DNA from: Eukaryota sp. TZLM1-RC
Taxonomy: Eukaryota; Metamonada: BaSk clade
Reading direction: 5' to 3'
DNA: 64,000 nucleotides
NCBI GenBank assembly: GCA_040285825.1
Contig: JAUPSS010000003.1
Span: 3,534,001-3,598,000, forward strand
Position 1 is the stretch's first letter. Each line of letters opens with the position of its first letter. This document shows, in pieces, positions 44,401 through 55,492 of this stretch. The position numbers and the translations under genes are program-made. Below the pieces are notes generated by a model. It was not told the origin of the DNA and did no database searches. It was given only the letters and a program-made list of their open reading frames with translations.

Positions 44401-47400
44401 CAGGAAAACGATTCACAAATTCATAAATAAAATTCTTTCCACCTCCAATAAAGGCAGCTTTACAAAGGTAGCTTGATTTATGAAAATCAACACCACCAAA
44501 ATTTGTACCACAAAAAAGTAAAGGTCGACCAGAATCATTGACAGCAACAAGCTTTCGACAAAAAACACATTTTTTTCATCTTTTTGATCTTCTTTGTTAG
44601 AAGTGTTATCGGGAATCTCACTTAAATATTCATTTTCAGGATTGTGTGATAACGAAAAATTTAAATCAGCAGTTGCAGCACGAGCATTAAGTTTTTCCTT
44701 TTGAATAAGCGGACAAGTTGCAATGTTATGTCCGGATTTTCGACATTTACTACATCTGCGGCGTGGTTTAGAAAAATTTTCATTTAAATTTCCATTGGTG
44801 ATCATTAAGTAGAAGGCCATAAATGTTGGGAATTTGGGAGATTAGGCAACTTGAGCAACTGTCTTCAAGATCAATAAAAAAGTTTGCAAAAACGGGATTT
44901 TTTTCTTTAGCCAAGCTAAGACGTACAATATAATCCAAGTTTTCTAAAACTTTCAAGATTTTTTTCTGCAATTTTGCAAAAGTCAGTGGTAAGGAGAGCA
45001 AGCTTCTTAAAGGAAGTTCCACAATATCAGAGGGGAAACATTTAGCCCAAATATTGGGTGAAAGAGTTTCAATTTCCTGTTGCAAAGAAATCAGATAAGA
45101 GCTGCCACAATTTTCAATGAGATGAATTTTTTCAGGAAAACGATTCACAAATTCATAAATAAAATTCTTTCCACCTCCAATAAAGGCAGCTTTACAAAGG
45201 TAGCTTGATTTATGAAAATCAACACCACCAAAATTTGTACCACAAAAAAGTAAAGGTCGACCAGAATCATTGACAGCAACAAGCTTTCGACAAAAAACAC
45301 ATTTTTTTCCATCTTTTTGATCTTCTTTGTTAGAAGTGTTATCGGGAATCTCACTTAAATATTCATTTTCAGGATTGTGTGATAACGAAAAATTTAAATC
45401 AGCAGTTGCAGCACGAGCATTAAGTTTTTCCTTTTGAATAAGCGGACAAGTTGCAATGTTATGTCCGGATTTTCGACATTTACTACATCTGCGGCGTGGT
45501 TTAGAAAAATTTTCATTTAAATTTCCATTGGTGATCATTAAGTAGAAGGCCATAAATGTTGGGAATTTGGGAGATTAGGCAACTTGAGCAACTGTCTTCA
45601 AGATCAATCAAAAAGTTTGCAAAAACGGGATTTTTTTCTTTAGCCAAGCTAAGACGTACAATATAATCCAAGTTTTCTAAAACTTTCAAGATTTTTTTCT
45701 GCAATTTTGCAAAAGTCAGTGGTAAGGAGAGCAAGCTTCTTGAAGGAAGTTCCACAATATCAGAGGGGAAACATTTAGCCCAAATATTGGGTGAAAGAGT
45801 TTCAATTTCTTGTTGCAAAGAAATCAGATAAGAGCTGCCACAATTTTCAATGAGATGAATTTTTTCAGGAAAACGATTCACAAATTCATAAATAAAATTC
45901 TTTCCACCTCCAATAAAGGCAGCTTTACAAAGGTAGCTTGATTTATGAAAATCAACACCACCAAAATTTGTACCACAAAAAAGTAAAGGTCGACCAGAAT
46001 CATTGACAGCAACAAGCTTTCGACAAAAAACACATTTTTTTCCATCTTTTTGATCTTCTTTGTTAGAAGTGTTATCGGGAATCTCACTTAAATATTCATT
46101 TTCAGGATTGTGTGATAACGAAAAATTTAAATCAGCAGTTGCAGCACGAGCATTAAGTTTTTCCTTTTGAATAAGCGGACAAGTTGCAATGTTATGTCCG
46201 GATTTTCGACATTTACTACATCTGCGGCGTGGTTTAGAAAAATTTTCATTTAAATTTCCATTGGTGATCATTAAGTAGAAGGCCATAAATGTTGGGAATT
46301 TGGGAGATTAGGCAACTTGAGCAACTGTCTTCAAGATCAATCAAAAAGTTTGCAAAAACGGGATTTTTTTCTTTAGCCAAGCTAAGACGTACAATATAAT
46401 CCAAGTTTTCTAAAACTTTCAAGATTTTTTTCTGCAATTTTGCAAAAGTCAGTGGTAAGGAGAGCAAGCTTCTTGAAGGAAGTTCCACAATATCAGAGGG
46501 GAAACATTTAGCCCAAATATTGGGTGAAAGAGTTTCAATTTCTTGTTGCAAAGAAATAAGATAAGAGCTGCCACAATTTTCAATGAGATGAATTTTTTCA
46601 GGAAAACGATTCACAAATTCATAAATAAAATTCTTTCCACCTCCAATAAAGGCAGCTTTACAAAGGTAGCTTGATTTATGAAAATCAACACCACCAAAAT
46701 TTGTACCACAAAAAAAAGTAAAGGTCGACCAGAATCATTGACAGCAACAAGCTTTCGACAAAAAACACATTTTTTTCCATCTTTTTGATCTTCTTTGTTA
46801 GAAATGTTATCGGGAATCTCACTTAAATATTCATTTTCAGGATTGTGTGATAACGAAAAATTTAAATCAGCAGTTGCAGCACGAGCATTAAGTTTTTCCT
46901 TTTGAATAAGCGGACAAGTTGCAATGTTATGTCCGGATTTTCGACATTTACTACATCTGCGGCGTGGTTTAGAAAAATTTTCATTTAAATTTCCATTGGT
47001 GATCATTAAGTAGAAGGCCATAAATGTTGGGAATTTGGGAGATTAGGCAACTTGAGCAACTGTCTTCAAGATCAATCAAAAAGTTTGCAAAAACGGGATT
47101 TTTTTCTTTAGCCAAGCTAAGACGTACAATATAATCCAAGTTTTCTAAAACTTTCAAGATTTTTTTCTGCAATTTTGCAAAAGTCAGTGGTAAGGAGAGC
47201 AAGCTTCTTGAAGGAAGTTCCACAATATCAGAGGGGAAACATTTAGCCCAAATATTGGGTGAAAGAGTTTCAATTTCCTGTTGCAAAGAAATCAGATAAG
47301 AGCTGCCACAATTTTCAATGAGATGAATTTTTTCAGGAAAACGATTCACAAATTCATAAATAAAATTCTTTCCACCTCCAATAAAGGCAGCTTTACAAAG

Positions 47401-47726
47401 GTAGCTTGATTTATGAAAATCAACACCACCAAAATTTGTACCACAAAAAAGTAAAGGTCGACCAGAATCATTGACAGCAACAAGCTTTCGACAAAAAACA
47501 CATTTTTTTTTCATCTTTTTGATCTTCTTTGTTAGAAGTGTTATCGGGAATCTCACTTAAAAATTCATTTTCAGGATTGTGTGATAACGAAAAATTTAAA
47601 TCAGCAGTTGCAGCACGAGCATTAAGTTTTTCCTTTTGAATAAGCGGACAAGTTGCAATGTTTTGTCCGGATTTTCGACATTTACTACATCTGCGGCGTG
47701 GTTTAGAAAAATTTTCATTTAAATTT
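41131..47726 (-). repeat. Tandem array, nine copies of a ~733-bp deleted non-LTR segment
   Basis: Eight identical junctions (AAATTTCCATTGGTGATCAT on the plus strand) recur near 41862, 42594, 43327, 44059, 44791, 45524, 46257 and 46992, giving periods of 732-735 bp. Each unit runs, on the minus strand, from N-L-N-E-N-F and zinc knuckle C-S-K-C-R-K-S-G-H-N-I-A-T-C through C-V-F-C-R-K to the thumb segment ending L-L-N-D-H-Q-W. Where a run TTTTTTTCC keeps its second C, the unit is one 257-residue frame (44780-45553, 45513-46286); others are split by one-base indels. Consecutive frames overlap by 41 bp across the junction because the unit length is not a multiple of three. RT core sequence is deleted inside every unit. 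Confidence 0.85.
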
Positions 47727-47860
47727 TTTTCCAATGATTTTCCAGCATGGAGTGACAGGTGGGGAGAATGAGAACGATTGGTGGTTGATGAGGTTGGTTT
47801 GTCAACATCACGTTCGGTACTTTTTGCAGTCCAGTCAGCATCACTGAGAGTGTCTGACAT
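47468..47860 (-). CDS. Non-LTR ORF N-terminus with CCHC zinc knuckle
   Basis: 130 residues from ATG 47860. The start (M-S-D-T-L-S-D-A-D-W, S/T-rich) is unique in the window. From residue 45 it enters the array unit sequence (C-S-K-C-R-K-S-G-Q-N-I-A-T-C). It is therefore the natural 5' end of the element whose 3' end is at 40414. A frameshift near 47512 ends it; in other units the frame goes on. The 5' flank to about 47957 has no element motif. Confidence 0.6.
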   Translation of the reverse strand: MSDTLSDADWTAKSTERDVDKPTSSTTNRSHSPHLSLHAGKSLEKNLNENFSKPRRRCSKCRKSGQNIATCPLIQKEKLNARAATADLNFSLSHNPENEFLSEIPDNTSNKEDQKDEKKMCFLSKACCCQ

Positions 47861-47957
47861 GGAGACTGGAGGAATTCAATCGAACCGACAATGGGACGTC
47901 AAGTTGAGAAAAAGGAGGACGTTGAAAGTGAGTGAGAAAAAAAAATAGTGGAGGTGG

Positions 47958-48012
47958 AGTCTCTACTCGTAACCTCGTATGTAGTCGACTTTTTTTTGTG
48001 TTTGGCTCCATA
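47958..48012. repeat. Short dispersed repeat (second copy of 11281-11336)
   Basis: Same 55-bp sequence in the same orientation. Here it precedes 48013-48200, which holds no recognised gene. Confidence 0.6.
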
Positions 48013-48205
48013 AGTCCCTTTTGTAGCCCAGAGTTTGAAACCCAACATTTCTTCCTCTCTTTGGGGTCTGCTTCCATAAAGGAGGGAGCTGCTCAAACAA
48101 ACATTAATCTGTAGGTTTGAGGTGAGCCTTCGCATCCTTCATGATTTGTTGGCGAAGTTCTTTATCTTCGTTATCCAATTCGTCTAATGCGGATTGAAGT
48201 TCTTC

Positions 48206-48514
48206 TTATCCTTGTAGAACTGTCGAAGTTTTAAAACTTGAACCAACATTTGCGTTTCTTGATGAGTAGGGGGGTGGTCCCGTTCCTGAAACCTTTTGTG
48301 GCATTGTGTTGGACTTGGAAGAGGTAAAAGGTGGTTCCGAGCCTGATTCCATCGGTTTATCTTGAGGAGGGGCGGAGGGTGGTCTCGACCCCGTGTCTTC
48401 GTCTATACTCGTTTTTACTACTCCTACTGTTGTTTTTATGCTAAATGCATCTCTGTTATGTTTCTGCATGTTAGTTGTAAAGGTGTCAGAGCTCTGGCTG
48501 AGAGGGTCGGACAT
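48206..48514 (-). pseudogene. Gag N-terminus of the TGTTGGCGCC-LTR family
   Basis: 102 residues, M-S-D-P-L-S-Q-S-S-D at the LTR edge. The rest is S/P/G-rich with S-R-P-P-S-A-P-P and G-S-E-P-P-F blocks, like other gag starts in the window. It ends at a stop at 48206 with no further gag recognised. Confidence 0.45.
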
Positions 48515-48698
48515 GTTGATACCTGCTAAAGATATCCTTTGGTAAAAAAAGCTGTGTTGTTATAGTGGTATACCTATTAACCTAAGTGGCCAATAATTAT
48601 TGCTGCCGTAGGTTGGAAAAGAAGGGTTAGATAAAAGGAATGAGATGAAGTTGATTTATATTCATAATCATACTATAAAAGAACCAAGGGCGCCAACA
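48514..48698 (-). repeat. LTR, TGTTGGCGCC family (best copy)
   Basis: 185 bp with TGTTG/CAACA terminal inverted repeats. On the minus strand the final A of the LTR is the A of the gag ATG. Flanked at 48699 by pol sequence of a different, oppositely oriented element. Confidence 0.7.
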
Positions 48699-49222
48699 TC
48701 AAGCTTCCAAGGCTCCTCCTCGTGATCCTCACATCGAAGCCAACCCTTTCTCTCCTGGCCAATTGGTCAAGCGAGCTTCGTCTTCCACTGCTAAGCTACA
48801 CGGTAATTGAAAAGGACCATTCTTAGTAGTTGACACTCATTATACCTCCACACCTGCATTAGGAACTTGTGTACTGGTATGGTTGTCAAAGCCAGTGTGA
48901 AGCATCTTCAACCTTGGCATTCCAGTTTATTCGCAGATGATGAATTTCACTTCTGGGTTGTTGCTGGTGATGCAGAAGAGCACGTGATTCAGAAAGTCCT
49001 CAGTCAGGATGGTGATTACTTCCAAGTTTAATGGCCTGGCAATCATATAACCACTGAGCTGGTTTCGACTGTTCAGAACACCTCAGCTTACAAAAAATTC
49101 TTCAAGTCTTTAGCTAATACTCGCTCTCGCCCTTCCCGACGGAAACGTTGTTCTGATAATATTAATAATAATATCAATCCTACACCTATCAGTCATCGAC
49201 GCTCGAAAAGGAGAAAGGGAAG
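48699..49222 (+). pseudogene. Gypsy integrase C-terminus with chromodomain-like tail
   Basis: Readable in two frames: N-P-F-S-P-G-Q-L-V-K-R-A-S-S-S-T-A-K-L-H-G, matching the integrase C-terminal segments elsewhere. Then comes H-L-Q-P-W-H-S, A-E-E-H-V-I-Q-K-V-L-S-Q-D-G-D-Y and a basic end before the polypurine tract (CGAAAAGGAGAAAGGGAAG, 49204-49222). Stops (48809, 49029) and a shift near 48880 make it dead. Confidence 0.7.
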
Positions 49223-49380
49223 TGTTAGCCTTGAATAATGTTTGTATTAATAGTTTATTTATAGTTTATTGTACAAATGCGCCCATGCGCTTTAGTCGAG
49301 GGAAATTCTTTTCCCCTCGTAATAAACCTCATTATACTTCTCATAGGTACATGTCCAATCATAACCCCCGCAGATCGTCA
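49223..49380 (+). repeat. 3' LTR, TGTTAGCC family
   Basis: 158 bp, TGTTAGCCTTGAATAATG to AGATCGTCA, belonging to the pol fragment on its left. The right flank (ATGAGTTCC...) is non-element sequence. Confidence 0.8.
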
Positions 49381-49384
49381 ATGA

Positions 49385-50230
49385 GTTCCGCTACTCTCAA
49401 GGAAATCTTCAAGAACAGTAAATACGGCAGCAGAATGATCAACGATACCGGTGAATAATACAGAGGCATCACTAGTGATGCTTATAGCTACAATATCAGT
49501 AGAAAAACTTTCTTGATTCACGGTTAAAAGATCTTTAATGGAAATTGAATTTTTAATTTCGGAAATAGTGCCCTTTTTAGTAAAACATCATCTATATGCA
49601 AGAGAATCGGTGATGTTGATGGTGGAATTGTTATCAATGTGAGATAAAGGTAAATAAAGAGAGTCTGTTGGAATGAAAGAAGAATCAAACAATAAATCAC
49701 GCCCAATAAAATTAACAAAAGAAGTAATAATATCATCAGTATCAATAAATTCATTAGTACCGCCAATAGAAGTTACTGAGATAAAATTATTATGACCTTG
49801 CTTAGATTGGGAAGCTACACTTCCAAAAGTTCCATCAATAGAAGTTGATACGAAGTCATATGAATGAAATGCTCAACAATGGTTTCAGACTGTTCATACT
49901 TGAAAAAAGTGACTTACCAGAGGCAAATGTTAAGATACCTTGTTCTTGATTGCAGAAAAAAACGTTATGGAGGGGAGGAAAGGGCAGAGAAGAAGTTCGT
50001 TGGTGATAGAAGTGAGGGGGTAGTGGAACTTAAGTTTGTCTTTTTCGAGAGACTCTGAAGACAATGGGCGATGTGCAAGAATGGCAAATAAGACATTGAA
50101 AGTGACTCGACTTTGGGAATATAAAAGTAAAATTCTTTTTGAGAAGATGCCACAAACTCTACATACATACTTACTGGCAATAAATCTTCCTATTAGCTCA
50201 TTGGAAGATCTAACAATACGTCCCCCTTGA
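49385..50230 (-). other. Unidentified spliced gene remnant
   Basis: A minus frame runs from 49871 to about 49385 with one TGA. It includes D-F-V-S-T-S-I-D-G-T-F-G-S and ends with G-I-V-D-H-S-A-A-V-F. Upstream, 49918 is followed by GTAAGTC; an intron of 46 nt (49917-49872, ending GAG) would join an exon ending L-T-F-A-S to this frame without a shift. The stretch 49925-50230 has further minus-strand open sequence (YFYIPKVESLSM). I do not recognise the protein. The LTR at 49380 cuts it on the left. Confidence 0.3.
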
Positions 50231-50349
50231 ATAACTGCAATTTAGTTTAAATTTTTATTAGTTATTTTATCATATCTGTTATGGTGTTAAATGGGGGATT
50301 GCTTTTTGTTTTGGCGGTAATTTTTACAAATGCATTATATTCATAAACT

Positions 50350-53300
50350 TTTTTTTTAAATAATATTTATTTATCAGAAAACTTATAAATCAACATCTAA
50401 ACAATCCATCTCTCCCAAAACAAAACAACTAGATGCAACTCTCTCTTAGTGAGATCCAAGAGAAAGCAAAGCATCAGAAACCATCTTCAACATCCCCTTA
50501 AAAATAGAAAACACAATTCTATTTTGCCAAAACAATCTGTTGAAATTTCTGTTAATTCTTCTCTTTACAATCATTTCAAAACCTGCCAAAAAATGTATAG
50601 CCGTGGGAGAAAATGAACCAAATAGAGAAAATACAAATGGATACAAATTGTATTTTGCATGCTGTTGGTTTGACAGTTTGGACAAAGGTTCATTGTATTT
50701 TTTGATTTTGAAATTTTCAGCCTTTGAAAGAGGATTTTGAATTTCAGAATTAGCAAGCCTTTAATTTGAGGCATTACCAGAATCAACAAACATTACATCC
50801 AATAAAATGAAGGTTCCATCTAATTTAGGTAATATGACATCACCTCTATTATTCTTATTAAAATCATCTTCAGTATCAAACAGATTTGACAACAGAGGTT
50901 CTAAAAAGGATTCAATTCTATGAGACTTTTACATACATTATAATTGATCTCTTACAGTATCGTGAACCTTGCCTCTAAAAGTATTAAGATGTTTACAATT
51001 TAACAAATGAGTAATCGTAGTTTTTCGAGAACATTTACAAATTTAATTACGAGGTAAATTATCAGGCCAGATAAAGGAACGAAATCTCATATTCAAAGTC
51101 CAAGCAGAATCAACTAAGAGAGTGCCATAAACTTGAGGAATTGTTGATCCTAAGGCAGAAGAAGTACTATCGCACATATCTTGTAAAAAATTTGCAAACG
51201 CGGACTTCCTTTTCTTGGCCAAGCCCAGTTTAACATCAAAATCCAAGTTGTCAGAAATCTTCAACAATTTTTGTTGAAGCTTTTACAACAAAACTGCAAA
51301 TTAAAAAGAGATCGTTTTGGAATTTCTTGAATTGATTGGGAAAAACATTTGGTCAATATTTGTGGTGGAACCCTATCGAGTTCACAAGATAACTCATTCA
51401 GAAATGGACTGCAACTGGGAACTAACAAATGAGAATCTTCAGGAAATCTACAAGAAAATTCATAAATATAATTCTTGCATCCATCCAAAAATGCTGATTG
51501 ACGCAAAATAGAAGATTTTGTAAATCCAATACCACCAAAATTTGCTGCCCAAAATAAATGATTTTTCAACATTCCTGTTTCTACATCCAATTAATCAGCA
51601 AAAAATTCTGTTCTCAATGAATTAAAGGAACGACAAAAATTTAATGCTATGGATGGAGCACAACTCAAAATGTCGGTTATTCTTCCAGTATAGCAAATTT
51701 TAAGCATAAAAACTTTAATATCTTTTTCTAAATCTAAAGAAGAAATTGAATCAAGTTCAATTTTCATTTTTCCCAAAATAATGTGTAATTCATTCTGAAT
51801 TTGAGGCACATTTTCTAACCAACAACCAAGGAACTTCACAGCATCACTACTATAATTAGTAAAAGGGACAGCAAAATCATTAATCACAAGATCCTGAGCA
51901 GAAGAGCCAATCAGAAGGCATTTGCTCGCATTAAAATGAAGCCCAATATTGTCATATGAATCGGCAATTTCTTGAGCAACCAATTGTAGTAAATCAAATG
52001 AACCAATCAGGGATATTTCATCCATATAAGAAACTATCTTTAGGGAAGGGTATTTTTGCTTAATGATATCCAAAAATTTGTGAATAGCTAAACAAAACAA
52101 TAAAGGTCCTAAAGAATCACCTTGTTTTACACCACAAAATGATTTTAAACCAAAAGAATTAAATATTAATCTGATTCTTTACCATAAAAGTGGTGTAAAA
52201 AAACTTCAGAGCTCAGGAAAATCAGGTTTAATTACTTCAAAAATTTCTTTTCGGGTTACAGAATTAAAAGCATTTTCAAAGTCGAGATTAAAAATAATAT
52301 TATTATTATCTGAATAAGAAAAAAAGTCAGAAACAAAAGCAGCAACAGAAGTACCATCAATTGTGTTTATTCCAAATTGATAAGGATTTAAAAATTTAGA
52401 AGCTTTGTCTTTGACACGAGCAAAGACAATCGATGCCAACAAACGGAACAAAGATTCACCAACAGCAATGGGGCGTATACCATCAGGTATAATTCCATTA
52501 CCTAGCTTTACTAAAGCAATCAATTGTGCAGCTAATAATTCAAATGGAGGATCAATTTTCAAAACAATTAATTGTTGAAAATAATTGGCAAGATCATCAG
52601 CAATTTCAGTGCCACTGGAACACCCTATTTTCAACAAATCAAAAGAAATTCCAGATCGGCCTGCAGCTTTTCCTTTTGGTAGTTTGAAATTGCTTTGAAA
52701 AGTTCAATTGCGGAAATTGGATTTTCGATCCAAAAAGGATAAACATCAGGCTTGCTACACTTGAAACTGTCTTGAGGATGCAACTTTTGAAGTTTTTTCA
52801 AGAGTTTCAGAAGTTGCATCAGCCAAAGAAGAGGAAAACAAGGACTGTTTTGCAGCTCCATAACGACCACGTAAGCACAATTTTCGGATAACTTTTGATT
52901 TTCCAATTTTTTTCATTCCAAAATTTTTTTTACAACATCTTTTGTTTTTTCTTGCAAAATATTTTTAGGATGAAAAATTACACTTGTTGTTTTTTAATTC
53001 AGAAGTGAAAGTTCGCATTTCCATTGAAAAAGGAATTGTATTGGCGGGACTAATTTCCACTGGAATCTGAAGTGGTCGTCGAACAGTGGCAGCAGCTTTT
53101 CAATTGGTACAAAACAAATGTTCGACCATTTTTTGGGCAGAATTTAATTCAATTTCTTTTTTTGAAGAAATTACTTTTGAGATATCGGTTGGTATGTAAT
53201 TGCTCAAAATTACTGTCGCTTTCCGATGTAGGAGCTCAGAAAGTTCTTCAAGATTTCAATGACTACTGACAATGTGTTGCCAAAAGTAGGTACAAGATTC

Positions 53301-54803
53301 ACCGTGTGCCTGTGATTTCACTACACTAAAGTGACATTTATAGTGACTGGAAGTATCTGCAACATTTTTGGTGAGGTAGAAGGAGTTGGACCTAAGTAAG
53401 TGTGTGAAGTAGGCAGAACAAATGTCTTTCTTGTCTGTCATATCTTGTAAAAGAAGATCGAATAGACTGAGAAGTCATATATTGCACAGTTGTGTTAGTC
53501 TTGAATAGTATTTATAGTTTATTTGTATAGTTTATTAGTATTCCTCCTATTAGTTTAAGAAGAGAGAATACAGTTCCTCTTCGTAATAAATTTCATTACT
53601 TTTCTACTGTATGTCTAACATTAACGAGCAAAGACCATCAATACGTATTGGGTCGTCCCCGGCTCAACGCAGGATCCATGAGGAAGAGACTGGTCTCTCT
53701 TCCTCACCACTAACCACAGACCCAGCTACCGTGCCTTCTTCTTCAGTAGAAGCTTCTGCGCTTACTGAAGCCACTCCTCCTGAGGGTTCTACCCCAAGGG
53801 AAGACAGTTCCTTTCCAGAGGATTCCGTTCCAATGGAAGGAAGCTCCCCTCCTCGAGATTCCGTTCCTGTGGAAGGAGACAACCCTTTTAAGGATTCTAT
53901 TCCTTCGGAAGGAAGAAGCCCTTCGTTAGTCTCCTACGACGACGAAGATGCTGAGTTCAGCTTTTCAGTTGGTACAAAACAAATCTTTTCGACCATTCCT
54001 TGAATCTGTAACGGCTTTTCTGCAGAATGGACAACAAAATATATTATTTTTAGAAGGGAAAGGAGAGTGAGCAGTGGGAGAATTTAAATGAAATCAGCAG
54101 AATAACTGATTTCGGCACAATTCAAATCGACATTGACTGGAACAAAAACATTGAAGTATTTGTTGAGCAGAATTTAATTCAATTTCTTTTTTTTGTCTTT
54201 CAGGGTATGTTCTTGAATTATAATTACTGATACCAAAAATCAAACATTTTTTAGAACCTTTCAAATATTTTGGTTGTGACTCAAGACTTAAAGGAACCAT
54301 TTTTTCTTTTGTTCTTGCGAATTTTCAGCAACTGACTTGTTTGTTTGAATAGAAGAACGAAAAACAACATGCGAGCCATGATTATCGTTGGGAGTAGTTT
54401 TTACATTTTTTCGAATTCTAGAAGGTGAAAACAGTTTTGCCGAACTGAAGTTGTTGAAAGAACGTGCAGCAGAACGTAAAGAGCGAAATTGTGGCTTAAA
54501 AAGAGTGGAATTGGTTTATTGAATTTTGAATTTTTTTTGTGGAAAAGTTGAAAAGAGAATAGGGTGTGTAGGAAAATGAGATGATGAAAATAAAGAAGGA
54601 AAAAGTGAAGAGGACGTATGAGACTCACAATTACCATCTGTTATCCATCTTTCAACATATTCAGCATCCCAAATAGTGTCCCAAATAGTTTTACTATCAG
54701 AAGCGTGTCGCAGCTTAAAAAAGACCGATATAAAGTTAAATGTTGTCCATAATACTGAAAAAAACTGATGACTATCAACAGGATTTTCATAGAGGTCGAA
54801 CAT
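50350..54803 (-). pseudogene. Near full-length RLE-type non-LTR retrotransposon, degraded
   Basis: In order on the minus strand: N-terminal region 54803-54516 (M-F-D-L-Y-E-N-P, no known domain), broken middle (54500-52910), RT fingers/palm 52637-52206 (G-I-R-P-I-A-V-G-E-S-L-F-R-L and F-N-L-D-F-E-N-A-F-N-S-V). RT continues at 52100-51591 with active site Y-M-D-E, then thumb 51590-51261, zinc/C-terminal parts 51267-51043 and 50789-50446, ending D-C-L-D-V-D-L-stop at 50383. This outlines the whole single-ORF architecture, of which the 31-32.6 kb copy is a relative. The palm aspartate (L-D-F-E-N-A-F) is kept but the second YMDD aspartate is glutamate. Many stops and shifts; a gypsy piece sits at 53493-53960. 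Confidence 0.75.
53493..54003 (+). mobile_element. Gypsy 5' LTR and gag start inserted in the non-LTR element
   Basis: LTR 53493-53640 (TGTTAGTC family, 148 bp) continues into a gag frame whose ATG (53611) is inside the LTR: M-S-N-I-N-E-Q-R-P-S-I-R-I-G-S. Residues 40-105 repeat a P-x-E-D/G-S-x-P pattern (SVPMEGSSPP, SVPVEGDNPF, SIPSEGRSPS). The element is cut near 53960, where non-LTR sequence resumes; the last residues of the frame belong to that. No 3' LTR is seen. Confidence 0.65.
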
Positions 54804-54942
54804 GGTGGTGAAAGGTTGGTGTTGAAGAAAACTTATGCAATAGGACTGAAATCCACAGTATAAATTTCACATTTGTAAATGTATCAACTCAACACTTCTC
54901 CTCCACAATCCGACTTATCATTTAACCATATTACCTATCTTT

Positions 54943-55083
54943 ATGTCTGACAGATGGACCTATGTTGACTTCAGAAAAAAGTTCAAGTTTGGTAATAAGC
55001 CGTGTTTCCTAAAATGTTGGGCGATTTGGGCGATCAGAAAAAAATTGTGGATTGATTATGATCCATTTTCAATTCCAAATTCG
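54943..55083 (+). CDS. First exon copy 1 of a small membrane protein
   Basis: 47 codons, M-S-D-R-W-T-Y-V-D-F to S-I-P-N-S, with tryptophan-rich W-A-I-W-A-I-R-K-K. It is followed directly by the donor GTAAG. Without splicing it would end four codons later (V-S-F-T-stop). Copies 2 and 3 have Q in place of the second K of IRKK. To be productive it would have to splice over copies 2 and 3 to the exon at 55670. Confidence 0.5.
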
Positions 55084-55217
55084 GTAAGCTTCACATAACT
55101 GGTACAACTTCTTTTGAAGACTGAAATCCACAGTATAAATTTCACATTTGTAAATGTATCAACTCAACACTTCTCCTCCACAATCCGACTTATCATTTAA
55201 CCATATTACCTATCTTT

Positions 55218-55358
55218 ATGTCTGACAGATGGACCTATGTTGACTTCAGAAAAAAGTTCAAGTTTGGTAATAAGCCGTGTTTCCTAAAATGTTGGGCGAT
55301 TTGGGCGATCAGAAAACAATTGTGGATTGATTATGATCCATTTTCAATTCCAAATTCG
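55218..55358 (+). CDS. First exon copy 2
   Basis: Same 47 codons with I-R-K-Q. The 5' flank and donor are unchanged. The sequence after the repeated intron's AG is the next repeat, not an exon. Confidence 0.5.
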
Positions 55359-55492
55359 GTAAGCTTCACATAACTGGTACAACTTCTTTTGAAGACTGAA
55401 ATCCACAGTATAAATTTCACATTTGTAAATGTATCAACTCAACACTTCTCCTCCACAATCCGACTTATCATTTAACCATATTACCTATCTTT

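Noticed and set aside
41131-47726. CRISPR-like or satellite array
   Set aside because: Units are 733 bp of coding-derived non-LTR sequence without spacers; it is a tandem duplication.
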